DNA from: Saprospiraceae bacterium | GTDB lineage: Bacteria > Bacteroidota > Bacteroidia > Chitinophagales > Saprospiraceae | Length of the DNA: 64,000 nt | Direction of reading: 5' to 3' | Assembly: GCA_027488855.1 (NCBI GenBank) | Contig: JAIYAV010000289.1 | Coordinates: 1 to 64,000, forward strand | Shown: in pieces, positions 8,470 to 16,711 of the stretch | How the letters are laid out: each line of letters opens with the position of its first letter | How positions within the stretch are numbered: the first letter of the stretch is position 1 | Translations under genes and position numbers: made by a program | The notes under the pieces: generated by a model | Told to the model about the DNA's origin: nothing | The model's input: the letters and a program-made list of their open reading frames with translations, nothing else | The model's database searches: none

Positions 8470-8636
8470 CATGTGCGACTTCTTCGAAGTCGTAAAACCT
8501 TAACTCAACTGCGATCATTTTCTACAAATGTGTGACTTCTCCGAAGTCGATCCAATGACTTCGGAGAAGTCACACATTTGTAGTAGAATTTGTAGTAAGT
8601 GATTTAGTTTTTACGACTTCGGAGAAGTCGCACATG
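8470..8636. repeat. Doubly nested inverted-repeat element (GACTTCGGAGAAGTC type)
   Basis: The outer arms 8470-8497 and 8609-8636 pair over 28 bp with one mismatch. The inner arms 8522-8548 and 8557-8583 pair perfectly over 27 bp around an 8-nt loop. All four arms contain the same self-palindrome GACTTCTCCGAAGTC or its complement, so several alternative cruciforms are possible. It lies between two minus-strand genes (lptC and the TMTC-like gene) and encodes nothing. Confidence 0.85.
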
Positions 8637-8691
8637 ATTTCGGTTTTAATGCTATGATCGATGTTGGAACAGTTTTGCTGCCCCTATTTGT

Positions 8692-10629
8692 TTATTGTCC
8701 ACCCAAACCCTTCATTTTTTCCACCACCTCCGGCATACCCGGCTTCAATTTTAGCGCAGCCTGATAATCGGATATTGCTCCAGCACCATCGCCTTGCATT
8801 TGTTTGGCTTGCCCGCGGTTGAAAAAATGATAGGGATCCTGCGCATCGAGTGAAATCGCTTTGCTGTAATCGTCTTGAGCAGCAGCGTAATTGCCCGTAA
8901 GCAAATAAGCATAGCCTCTCGCCCCATAATTGGCCGCTTTTTCTAGCAGCGAATTTTTGATCACAAAATTCAGGTCGGTGATCGCCGCCTGTGGGTTTTT
9001 GCCCAAAAGCGCAATCGAACGATTGTAACGTACGCTGACGTTGTTCGAGTCGAGTTTCAGGGCTTCGTTGAACATGCTTACCGCTTTGTCTACCTGCCCT
9101 TGGGTGCCATAGGCATTGCCCAAGCCCTCGTAAATCGATACATTTTGGAAATTATTGCGCAACGCGGCTTCAAAGTCGGCAATGGCCAGATCAATGCGGC
9201 CAGTTTTGCCGTAGTAGTGTCCCCGGATTTTGCGGGGCTCACCCGCGTTGGGATACAGCTTGATCACATTGGTCCAGAGGGTATCGTGGTCTTGCCAAAT
9301 ATCGACCTGCTCACGGGTGCGGAGTATAAAAAAAAGATTGAGCCCAGCAATGACCCCCCATACCACGTATTTGCTGGACGGAATTTTGTGGATCAAGGCA
9401 TCCAAGCCATAACCTAACATGAAAAACAAACCGACATAAGGAAGATAAGTATAGCGATCGGCCATGATCACCGCTCCCACCGAAATAACCTGCAAAACCA
9501 GCGCGATGCTGAACAAATAGAAGCCAAAACCGAAGAGGTAAATTTTGTTTTTGCGGGCATTCCAAAGGCTCCAGGCACCTACGGCCAGGGTGAAAACAAA
9601 GCCCAAGAGATACACTCCACTTTCGTTGCCTTGTTTGACCACATCCAGATTGGGGTAGGGATAAAACGCAGATAGATTGAAAGGCAAAAACAACTTGACG
9701 ATGTACATCATGAAGCCATAACCCGCAAACTTGAGCCGTTGGAAAAAACTAAAGACTTCAAAATCAGCCAGTGCATCGTTTTTTTCAACCATGCCAAATG
9801 CCCCGTAAAAACTACCCCCATCCTGTACATCCAGGGCAATAAGGCCGAACAATACCGCCAAAGCAATGAAAGGAATTTTTTCCAAAATGCTGCCCAAACT
9901 CAACAGTTTACGCCCCTGCCAATAGTCGAGCAAAAAGAGGATCGGCACCAGCGAAACCGCCATCGCCTTCGACAAACAAGACAGCAAAAAAGCAATCAAT
10001 GCCAGGCCCCACCAGAGGCCAATTTTTCCGTTGCCCAAATGTTTCAAATAGGCCAATGCCGCCAGCAAAAAGAAAAACACGTACAACACATCCTTGCGCT
10101 CCGATACCCAGGCTACCGACTCCACGTGCATGGGATGCAGGCCAAAACCCAAGGCTGTCACCAACGCAATCAGCACATTCCGCTTGCTCAATGCAAAAGC
10201 AAAGAAAAAGACCAAAGCCGTATTGATCACGTGAAAAACGACATTGAAACTGATGTACGAACGGGCACTTTCAATGCCAGAATTGGCGGCGTTCCACCAC
10301 AGGGTCGCCATGGTCAGCGGGTGGTAGTTCAGGGACACCACCGAACGCATCAAGGCATTCAGGTTTTCTGAATTGGCTGGATTGAGGTAAGGATTTTCGG
10401 TGACGTAGGTGGGATCGTCCCAGTCGACAAACTGGTTGTCCAAAGCGCGGGAATAGGCAATAAAAACCAAAACTGCCAGCAGGGCTATCCAAAGCCAGGT
10501 CGGCGACTTGGTGCCCTTTTCGATGTTTGAGGTAGAGGCGCGATTAATTGCGTCTTTACCTCCCACCGTTGGTTTGGCCTTGGGTGGATTGGGGTGATTG
10601 GGGACGGGCTTTTTTTTAGGTTTGGACAT
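8692..10629 (-). CDS. TMTC/GT-C-like membrane protein with C-terminal TPR repeats
   Basis: A 645-residue protein: a Lys/Pro-rich cytoplasmic start, about ten or eleven membrane segments (residues 45-440), then at least five tetratricopeptide repeats (about 455-640). The motif FGLHPMHVESVAWVSERKDVLY is characteristic of TMTC-type O-mannosyltransferases and related GT-C-fold proteins, and FVDWDDPTYVTENPYL resembles their acidic first loop. Bacterial members are generally uncharacterised; a role in protein or surface-glycan glycosylation is inference from fold. A hairpin repeat separates it from the upstream rhodanese gene. Confidence 0.82.
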   Translation of the reverse strand: MSKPKKKPVPNHPNPPKAKPTVGGKDAINRASTSNIEKGTKSPTWLWIALLAVLVFIAYSRALDNQFVDWDDPTYVTENPYLNPANSENLNALMRSVVSLNYHPLTMATLWWNAANSGIESARSYISFNVVFHVINTALVFFFAFALSKRNVLIALVTALGFGLHPMHVESVAWVSERKDVLYVFFFLLAALAYLKHLGNGKIGLWWGLALIAFLLSCLSKAMAVSLVPILFLLDYWQGRKLLSLGSILEKIPFIALAVLFGLIALDVQDGGSFYGAFGMVEKNDALADFEVFSFFQRLKFAGYGFMMYIVKLFLPFNLSAFYPYPNLDVVKQGNESGVYLLGFVFTLAVGAWSLWNARKNKIYLFGFGFYLFSIALVLQVISVGAVIMADRYTYLPYVGLFFMLGYGLDALIHKIPSSKYVVWGVIAGLNLFFILRTREQVDIWQDHDTLWTNVIKLYPNAGEPRKIRGHYYGKTGRIDLAIADFEAALRNNFQNVSIYEGLGNAYGTQGQVDKAVSMFNEALKLDSNNVSVRYNRSIALLGKNPQAAITDLNFVIKNSLLEKAANYGARGYAYLLTGNYAAAQDDYSKAISLDAQDPYHFFNRGQAKQMQGDGAGAISDYQAALKLKPGMPEVVEKMKGLGGQ

Positions 10630-10660
10630 GGCAGCTGTTTTGCGCGGTGAAATTACAAAG

Positions 10661-10786
10661 TAAGTGAAAAGTGAAAAATGAAAAATGAAAAATGAAAAAC
10701 TGGTACACCATCAGGATTCCACCTTTTGGTGTTTTTTTCATTTTTCATTTTTCATTTTTCACTTTTCACTTTTCACTTTTCACTTA
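10661..10786. repeat. Inverted repeat of GAAAAATGAAAAATG units
   Basis: The left half (10661-10700) reads as tandem GTGAAAAATGAAAAATG units; the right half (10737-10786) is the complementary CATTTTTCATTTTTCAC series. The loop contains a smaller pair, GGTACACC/GGTGT. The right end runs into the stop codon of the rhodanese gene. The same unit forms a second inverted repeat at 36931-37020, at an unrelated locus. Confidence 0.85.
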
Positions 10787-11146
10787 TTTCGTCCACGCCA
10801 AATACCCACCATCCAGATTGTAAATTTTCTTGAAGCCCATTTCTTTCAAAATGTTGGCTGCATTGGCGCTCCGCATGCCTGAGCGACAATACACAGCTAC
10901 TGGTTTTTTTGGATCCAGTTTGGCTGCCATGTTTTTGAACTCAGCATTTTTAACGTCGATGTTTTGGGCTCCTTCAATTTTGCCTTCTCCAAATTCGGAG
11001 GGGGTACGCACATCCACCAATTGTACTTTTTTGGATTGGATGGTTTTTTTGAAGGTAGCCACGTCTTGGGTGATGATGCCGTTGGATTGAGCTTGTAAAC
11101 AAGAAGTTAAACTGATGAGAAGAAACAGCGAAAGTATTGCTTTCAT
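10784..11146 (-). CDS. Secreted rhodanese-like domain protein
   Basis: A 120-residue single rhodanese domain behind a signal sequence with possible lipobox LTSC16. The active-site loop is YCRSGMRSAN with catalytic Cys87, and VQLVDVRTPSEFGEGKIEGA is the classic CH2A-type segment. Rhodaneses transfer sulfane sulfur; a periplasmic location suggests thiosulfate/cyanide handling or thiol sensing, which cannot be decided. The stop codon lies inside the TTTTTCACTT repeat arm. It is co-directional with the M15 peptidase gene 18 bp upstream, probably an operon. Confidence 0.9.
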   Translation of the reverse strand: MKAILSLFLLISLTSCLQAQSNGIITQDVATFKKTIQSKKVQLVDVRTPSEFGEGKIEGAQNIDVKNAEFKNMAAKLDPKKPVAVYCRSGMRSANAANILKEMGFKKIYNLDGGYLAWTK

Positions 11147-11164
11147 GGTGTATTGTTTTTGATG

Positions 11165-11923
11165 TTACAAAAATTCCGGACGGTATTCAAAATGCATGGA
11201 ATCATAATGGTACCACTTGCCCCCCCAGATGAAACCGTGTTTTTCAAATACATCAACAACCTGCTTGGGGATACTGTTTTTGTAGCCCAATTTGGCGTCT
11301 TCGTTGGTGCATTTGCAATCCCATTGCCAGTAGTGGGAGTATTTCACGTTGATGTCGATGGTCATACCAAAACTGTGCATGCTCAGGCGATTGGTACCTT
11401 TGATGACCCGCCAGAGGAAGCTGCCGCCGGGGTTTTCGAGGTATTGCTTCAGCCCGGGTAGTTGATCGAGTTCGGCAGAAATAGCCTCTAGTTTTTTGTC
11501 TACACCATTCACTTTGGTTACCATGATTTTGGTCCCGATGGTTTTGGGTAGCCACACGATTTCTCGCAAGTTAGCACGTACTTCCTCCTGGGTATTGCCG
11601 TACATTTTCATGTAAAAGGGCATAAAACGAATGCGACCGGGGTCGTGATTGACGGGCAGACCATCCTTGCCCGGGAATTTGGAAGGATAATCGTAACGAA
11701 ACTGGTCTTCCAAGTCGGGATGATCGAGCAACTCCTGGAAGCTTTTGTTTTTCTTGCCATCGACATAGCTGAATACGGTGCCGTCTTTCAGCGTGATGCT
11801 GTTGGCGTCGGCTTTGACGATGAAGTCGGGGTAGGCTTTTTGGAGGCGTTGGATGCCTGCGGGGAGCTCGGGTGGGGTGGGTAAGGTCCAGAAAAAGGAG
11901 ATGAGGAGAAAAAGGATTGGCAT
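11165..11923 (-). CDS. M15 family peptidase (D-Ala-D-Ala carboxypeptidase-like)
   Basis: A predicted zinc peptidase of about 252 residues exported by the N-terminal segment MPILFLLISFFW. Zinc ligands are expected in SMHSFGMTIDIN and HYDSMHFEYRPE, the M15 His-x6-Asp ... His pattern. Members trim peptidoglycan stem peptides. The track start at 12112 would overlap the divergent restriction gene (start 12074) and has no signal-like N-terminus, so ATG 11923 is chosen. The rhodanese gene follows after 18 bp. Confidence 0.87.
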   Translation of the reverse strand: MPILFLLISFFWTLPTPPELPAGIQRLQKAYPDFIVKADANSITLKDGTVFSYVDGKKNKSFQELLDHPDLEDQFRYDYPSKFPGKDGLPVNHDPGRIRFMPFYMKMYGNTQEEVRANLREIVWLPKTIGTKIMVTKVNGVDKKLEAISAELDQLPGLKQYLENPGGSFLWRVIKGTNRLSMHSFGMTIDINVKYSHYWQWDCKCTNEDAKLGYKNSIPKQVVDVFEKHGFIWGGKWYHYDSMHFEYRPEFL

Positions 11924-12073
11924 GGGTGAATTTTTGGGTAAAAATAGGGGAAAGAGGAATGACTTCGTGTGATTTTGAACACTTTTGATCACAAATAGAG
12001 CCAAAGAGCTCGGTTTTTTCAATTTATTAGCCATATTTACATTGCTGAAATATGAAATAACAACGCAGAAATT

Positions 12074-12910
12074 ATGTCCTTTATAAAAACAACAAGTGGC
12101 GGTAAGCCTCAAGTATTAAAAAACATTGCTTTTTGCACTTTATTGAATGGTGTTCTTCCTGAAGATGATACAGCCATAAGTGAGCTTTTCAATGCATTTG
12201 ACGAACAAATTCGAGCACAAGAAAAAAGTATTTCCAGAGAGGCTTTAAGTAACGTTCATGGTGACTGGTACGAATGGTTATTGGCGATCAGTGCTTGGAA
12301 TTATTCAGCTGGTGATCCGGATGCAAATTTAGCCCTTCTTCTACCAAATGTTACTCAGTTCGATGTATCAACGCTTTATGTAAATCGTTTGAACGAATTG
12401 ATAGATGACCTAAAGAAAAAGGTTAGAGATGTATCAGGTGTTCAGTTGATTACCTCAAATCCTGACTTTGTAATCATTAACCGAGAATTAGTAAATGAGG
12501 TAATTGGAAAAATCGAACCCATTTCTGAAATATCGACAGAGGTGTTGAGCCGATTGGAACATGTTTATTCTCAATTTATCCACAAATGTGATTATGCTCA
12601 AATAGAGGGTTACGTTTCTGTAAAAACCTCCTTGAGACCAGATCGGAGATTACAAATCCCTCATGAAGGGAGCTTAATGAAGGCATTGTATGCTCATTTA
12701 CAAACCAGAGAATGGATCACAAATCCCAAAGGATTGAAATATTATGCTATTGCCAGTAAAATTACGGAACCTGATCGTTCTGCATTAAAGACGGTAGCTA
12801 CACATTCATTGACCACTGTTTTTACTCTGTCACAAGCAGCAGTAGATGACGTATTTGAGGTAAACTCAATTAAGCAAGCTGAGCATGCTTTTTCTTGGAT
12901 TCTAGCTTAG
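12074..12910 (+). CDS. Type II restriction endonuclease, Cfr10I/Bse634I family
   Basis: Cfr10I and Bse634I are tetrameric PD-(D/E)xK enzymes that cut R/CCGGY. This 278-residue protein is close to their length (about 285-293). Candidate catalytic residues are Asp131 (SNPDFVIINREL), Lys184 (SVKTSLRPDRRLQ), Glu198 (PHEGSLMKAL) and Glu67 (GDWYEW). As I recall Cfr10I (E71, D134, K190, E204), these fall at consistent offsets. The gene is convergent with an m5C methyltransferase, overlapping its 3' end by 41 bp, as expected for an R-M pair. The RCCGGY specificity is inferred from the family and not shown. Confidence 0.85.
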   Translation: MSFIKTTSGGKPQVLKNIAFCTLLNGVLPEDDTAISELFNAFDEQIRAQEKSISREALSNVHGDWYEWLLAISAWNYSAGDPDANLALLLPNVTQFDVSTLYVNRLNELIDDLKKKVRDVSGVQLITSNPDFVIINRELVNEVIGKIEPISEISTEVLSRLEHVYSQFIHKCDYAQIEGYVSVKTSLRPDRRLQIPHEGSLMKALYAHLQTREWITNPKGLKYYAIASKITEPDRSALKTVATHSLTTVFTLSQAAVDDVFEVNSIKQAEHAFSWILA

Positions 12911-14120
12911 CCGCAATTTGCTTACGAATAGCTAGGCCCAGAGCGCGAGCCAAACCCGGAGGCACTGCATTTCCTATTTGTTTTCCCCCGCTAACTAAGG
13001 TCACTTTGTCACGGCCAGAAGTTTTATATTCCCAATCCAGAGGAAAATCTTGTAGCACGGCCATTTCAATGGTATCAAGTCCTCTATTTTCAAAAGGATG
13101 AATGTACATTCCTTTAGCGGGATTGTATGCTGCAGTCCTAATGGTTACCGATGGCAAATCGGCGATCAGTCGACCAAAAGTATCATTCCCTTGGTGCTTC
13201 CCTGTTTTCCAGCAATTAGGCCTTAGCTCCATGGGTAATACTTTAAAGTTTTTCCCCTGATTAATATAGGTCATTCTGTGTTTAACAACATCAGAAATGT
13301 TCATCACTGCATAGTCGCTACGCTGTTCGTACCCTAAAGGAAGTTTGGCGAATGCTTCTTTTACACTCACCCAATTTTTGGGAAGGGTAGACGGTATTTG
13401 ATCTAATTCTTTAACGAAATTCTTCCATGCCACTTGATCTTTCATGTGTGTAGGAAGTGGGAAGGCAGGAGCTTTAACATCCTTAATGCCAATTAAAATA
13501 AACCTTTCCCTGCGTTGTGGGACTCCATAATTAGCGGCATTAACCAAAGAATAAGCAAGACCGTAGCCTGAACCTTCAAATTGTTCAAACATGTATTGTA
13601 AGACATTGGAATGCTTCGACTGAATGATTCCAGCTACATTTTCAAAGATAAAAGCCTCCGGTTGGATGCCTTTGACCATGCGGACGAACTCTAAGAACAA
13701 ATCTCCGTTTTTTTCGTCTTGCTCACCTTGTTTTTTTCCAATATTACTGAATGGCTGGCAAGGTGCGCCACCTACTACTAGTGCCACTTTACCTTTTTTC
13801 AATCCTGCAAAATCCAATAACTCTTCAACTTCAATTTGGCGGATATCTCCTGGCTCACGGGTGGTAATAGCCCCATCGACCATTTTTGTAGATTTATCAA
13901 ATAGCAACCACTCTGGCCGGTTGTGCCTCAAGGTCATTCTACAATTTAGATCATTTTCCACGCATACCGCAGTTCTAAAACCAGCTTGTTCAAGTCCAAT
14001 GTCCAAACCACCTGCACCAGAAAAAAGACTGACAACGGTATAATCCATTCCATTCAGATTGGCATCATTATCTGAAATTTGAATGTAATTCAAGCCTGTT
14101 TTAAGATTGAGAAACTTCAT
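12870..14120 (-). CDS. DNA (cytosine-5) methyltransferase of the R-M cassette
   Basis: All main m5C-methyltransferase motifs are in order: I, VVSLFSGAGGLDIGLEQAG; IV, GGAPCQPFSNIGKKQG with the catalytic Cys; VI, FIFENVAG; VIII, GVPQRRERFILIGIK; X, KQIGNAVPPGLARALG. The target-recognition region lies between VIII and X. It should protect the site cut by the convergent endonuclease, presumably an RCCGGY-type sequence. The track start at 14165 overlaps the upstream DUF6471 gene by 65 bp; the ATG at 14120 (416 aa) reduces this to 20 bp, and ATG 14048 is a further possibility. Confidence 0.93.
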   Translation of the reverse strand: MKFLNLKTGLNYIQISDNDANLNGMDYTVVSLFSGAGGLDIGLEQAGFRTAVCVENDLNCRMTLRHNRPEWLLFDKSTKMVDGAITTREPGDIRQIEVEELLDFAGLKKGKVALVVGGAPCQPFSNIGKKQGEQDEKNGDLFLEFVRMVKGIQPEAFIFENVAGIIQSKHSNVLQYMFEQFEGSGYGLAYSLVNAANYGVPQRRERFILIGIKDVKAPAFPLPTHMKDQVAWKNFVKELDQIPSTLPKNWVSVKEAFAKLPLGYEQRSDYAVMNISDVVKHRMTYINQGKNFKVLPMELRPNCWKTGKHQGNDTFGRLIADLPSVTIRTAAYNPAKGMYIHPFENRGLDTIEMAVLQDFPLDWEYKTSGRDKVTLVSGGKQIGNAVPPGLARALGLAIRKQIAAKLESKKKHAQLA

Positions 14121-14400
14121 CTTTTTGATCTTTTTTTGTCTTGTAAAGAAATCGTGGTTCCTCAACTAAATCGGCAGATACCTCAGGGCAAAAGGATTTA
14201 CATCCAATTGCGATTAGGCACTGGATTAAAAAAACAGCACTAAAACTACCTCTGGAAATTTTGCTGTCAATACTTGCTTTGGTCTCATCAACACCAATAT
14301 CCTGCAATAGCACAACAAGATGTTCGTGCGTAATGCCGCGCCTAACCAATTCGGATTTTAATAGACGCTTTACTTTATCGTTCCAATCTGGCATTTCCAT
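14101..14400 (-). CDS. DUF6471 small helical protein, possible R-M controller
   Basis: About 99 residues with the DUF6471 signature WNDKVKRLLKSELVRRGIT ... KISRGSFSAVFLIQCLIAIG. The helix pattern looks HTH-like. It sits immediately upstream of, and overlaps, the methyltransferase, the position taken by controller (C) proteins in R-M systems; a regulatory role is inference. Starts at 14400 or 14394 match the conserved Trp region better than the track start 14415. The gene is as AT-rich as its R-M neighbours, consistent with transfer as one unit. Confidence 0.75.
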   Translation of the reverse strand: MEMPDWNDKVKRLLKSELVRRGITHEHLVVLLQDIGVDETKASIDSKISRGSFSAVFLIQCLIAIGCKSFCPEVSADLVEEPRFLYKTKKDQKDEVSQS

Positions 14401-14457
14401 ATTGCGAAAGTACAAAAAACCGGCATTTATGCAAATTTATCATCAAAAATAAAATAT

Positions 14458-15183
14458 TCACACTGCATCAAATACCTTATCTTGCCCCCACCGTTCCGAC
14501 AATAGCTTAAAAAACGCAGGCCGATAACTCTGCCCAATCGGAATTTCGTGTTTGCCGATGCTCACCTGATGCCGCTCAACTACATTCAAATGCCGCAGCG
14601 AAATGATGTACGACTTATGGATTTTGCAGAAAAAATCGGGCAGAATTTCTTGCACATCCTGCATGTTTTGCCGACTGAGGATTTTGCGATCCTGGGTGTG
14701 AAAAACCACATAGTTTTCACTTTTTTCCAAAAACAAAACCTCTTCCCAGTTGAGGCGGTAGAGTTTGGGGCCACTTTTGATGAAAATTTCCTGGGCGGAA
14801 GGGTTGTTTTCGATGCTGGCATTGGCACTGACCGGAGCTTCCTTACAACGGCTGCAAGCCTGCAAAAAACGTTCAAAAGTGATCGGTTTGACCAGATAAT
14901 CCAGGGCTTCCAGCTCGTAACTGGCCACGGCGTATTCGGAGTAGGCCGTTGTAAAAATGACCTTGGGCTTGTCGGGCAAGGCGCGGTAAAACTCCACCCC
15001 AGAGATCTGAGGCATGTGAATGTCCAGCAGCAGCAAATCAACGGGATGATTTTGCAAAAAAGCCAGTGCTTCCAGTGGATTGCGGTAAGTACCAACACAT
15101 TTCAGCCAGGGCAAACGGTTGACGTAGTTGCTCAGCAGCTCAATGGCCTTGGGTTCATCGTCGATGATCAGTACTTCTTTCAT
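14458..15183 (-). CDS. LytTR-family response regulator
   Basis: 241 residues: a receiver domain (VLIIDDEP, phospho-acceptor Asp in LLLLDIHMPQISG, TTAYSEYA, Lys in VKPIT) followed by a LytTR DNA-binding domain (KLYRLNWEEVLFLEKSENYV ... FCKIHKSYIISLRHL). It shares an ATGA overlap with the upstream histidine kinase, so the two are co-translated. LytTR pairs in this phylum often control neighbouring membrane or polysaccharide genes; the target here is not evident, though dabAB lies beyond the 500-bp gap. Confidence 0.95.
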   Translation of the reverse strand: MKEVLIIDDEPKAIELLSNYVNRLPWLKCVGTYRNPLEALAFLQNHPVDLLLLDIHMPQISGVEFYRALPDKPKVIFTTAYSEYAVASYELEALDYLVKPITFERFLQACSRCKEAPVSANASIENNPSAQEIFIKSGPKLYRLNWEEVLFLEKSENYVVFHTQDRKILSRQNMQDVQEILPDFFCKIHKSYIISLRHLNVVERHQVSIGKHEIPIGQSYRPAFFKLLSERWGQDKVFDAV

Positions 15184-16208
15184 TCGTCCAGGCTAAGGCT
15201 AAGGTGGATGGAGAAATAATCTGCTTCGTCCACAATTCGCAGGGTGTGACGATCCGGGTACAGAAGGGCCAGGCGTTTGCGGACGTTTTCCAATCCAATG
15301 CCCTCTTGGTTCATGGAAGTAGACACCTGTTTGGTGTTTTTGGTGTTGAAATACAACATCCGACCTTCCACCGTCACGTCAATTTTGACCATCGACTGCT
15401 TGGTTACATCGATGCCGTGTTTGAGGGCATTTTCCACAAAGGGTATCAAAATAGCTGGGGCAATCATTTTGCCGTCCATCTCGCCTTGGGTATTGAGGCT
15501 GATGATCACATCGTCTTCGTCACTCAGGCGAAGGTGTTGAATTTCAATGAACCCGCCAATCTGCTCAACCTCACGGCGCAAGGGCACTTTTTCAGCATTG
15601 GTTTCATAAGTCAGGTAGCGCATCAAGCCAGCCAGGGAAGCGATGCTTTGCCCCAATTCCTCCTGGTTTTTTTCCACCGCCAGGGCGTACAAACTATTGA
15701 GGATATTGAATAAAAAATGCGGATTGACCTGAGCTTTGAGGAAAGCCAATTCTGTCGCCTGTTTCTCTGCGGCCAGTTTGCGCGTGGTCATTTCCGTTTC
15801 ATACCAGATGCGGGAAAAGCGAATCACCGCCGCGAAGAGCATGACGGAGAGGAACACGAAGAGGTTTTGTAGGTTGGGCAGGTAGTAAAAAAAGTAAAAA
15901 TTGTACCCCAGATCCGCCATAAACTCTGAGAAAACCCAAAACAACATCCAAGAGCGATCCAACAGCCAATGTACCCCAACCAACAAACTAAACAAGCCCC
16001 CATAAGCCAGGTAATTGCGTTGCTTGACCAGGTAACGGGGAATCAAAAAGTAGTTGTTGAAATAAGTGGCGGCCATGAGCAAAGGCATCCGAAACAAACT
16101 GGCCCAGGCGATATTCGAGAACTCGCAATCCATGTTCATCCACAAAATGGTTGTCCACAACCAGATGATGGCCCAAAAAAGGATGTGTTTGGCGATTCTC
16201 TTAATCAT
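15180..16208 (-). CDS. LytS-type sensor histidine kinase
   Basis: 342 residues: four hydrophobic segments in the first 135 residues, then a His_kinase domain with H-box AQVNPHFLFNILNSL (His phosphorylated) and an HATPase region with N-box PFVENALKHGI and GIGLENVRKRL. No extracellular sensory domain, so the signal is probably sensed in the membrane. It overlaps the LytTR regulator by 4 bp. ATG 16208 gives the natural MIKRIAKHILFWAIIW start. Confidence 0.95.
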   Translation of the reverse strand: MIKRIAKHILFWAIIWLWTTILWMNMDCEFSNIAWASLFRMPLLMAATYFNNYFLIPRYLVKQRNYLAYGGLFSLLVGVHWLLDRSWMLFWVFSEFMADLGYNFYFFYYLPNLQNLFVFLSVMLFAAVIRFSRIWYETEMTTRKLAAEKQATELAFLKAQVNPHFLFNILNSLYALAVEKNQEELGQSIASLAGLMRYLTYETNAEKVPLRREVEQIGGFIEIQHLRLSDEDDVIISLNTQGEMDGKMIAPAILIPFVENALKHGIDVTKQSMVKIDVTVEGRMLYFNTKNTKQVSTSMNQEGIGLENVRKRLALLYPDRHTLRIVDEADYFSIHLSLSLDE

Positions 16209-16390
16209 GATTCAAAGGTAAGGATTTGGGGCTATACACCGCAATATCTGCAATCAATGTAGGCTTTTTGAAGCCAAAAACGACAAAAATGTGATTCTTG
16301 CCTCAAATCGCTGGAAAAACCAAAATATGGCATTTCAGCCCCCGATCTGAGGGTTTGACCACAAAAAAAATAACGCAAAAAAAATGATTT

Positions 16391-16484
16391 TAGTTTTGTT
16401 TCAAGAAATCACCTGAATGCCATACCAGCAAGTTTTCATATTCATCCAAACTTCGTAGCGCTCCCACTGGGGCGCTTTTTTTTT
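16391..16484 (+). ncRNA. Candidate small transcript with 13-codon ORF and terminator
   Basis: An exact TAGTTTTG (TAnnTTTG box, 16391-16398) is followed after 18 nt by ATG 16417, a 13-codon frame MPYQQVFIFIQTS, and a stop (TAG 16456-16458) that lies in the left arm of a terminator hairpin ending in nine T. Predicted RNA is about 80 nt. It could be a leader peptide, a small protein or an sRNA; no -33 TTTG at the right distance was found. It sits opposite to the histidine kinase and before the repeat element at 16493. Confidence 0.4.
16457..16484 (+). terminator. Intrinsic terminator with T9 tract and no conventional gene upstream
   Basis: AGCGCTCCC pairs with GGGGCGCT (one bulge, very short loop), followed by nine T. 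Both the histidine kinase and dabB point away from it on the other strand, so it must end a short plus-strand transcript or be a relic. Confidence 0.75.
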
Positions 16485-16492
16485 GCCATAAA

Positions 16493-16688
16493 ACATGAGT
16501 CCCAAATTTCTTAGAACACAACTAAAGCGACATTTTTATTATCACAGAGGAAAAAAATAGAGGACACAGAGGACACAAAGTGAAGCGTTGTCAACGTCTA
16601 ACTTTGTGTCCTCTGTGTCCTCTATTTTTTCCTTTGTGCTACAAAAATGTCGCTTTGGAATTATTCTGAAAATTCGAGATGACTCATG
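16493..16688. repeat. Hairpin element A (ATGAGTC ends, AAAGCGACA arms, GGACACAGA core)
   Basis: Ends ACATGAGTC (16493) and GATGACTCATG (to 16688) are complementary. Inside, AAAGCGACATTTTT (16524) pairs with its complement ending at 16656, and the core arms of GAGGACACAGAGGACACAAAG units pair almost fully over about 56 bp. The loop contains GTTGTCAACGT. It lies just 3' of dabB. Element B at 21348 shares the ends, the AAAGCGACA arms and the loop motif. Non-coding. Confidence 0.85.
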
Positions 16689-16711
16689 ACTGCCCGCTTA
16701 AAGACTAGCTT

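Noticed and set aside
14548-15219. 223-aa plus-strand ORF
   Set aside because: Antisense shadow of the LytTR regulator.
16195-16208. TACCTTTG box just before the histidine kinase ATG
   Set aside because: Only 4 nt separate it from the ATG, so transcription would start inside the coding sequence; a single 8-mer match is expected by chance every few kb.
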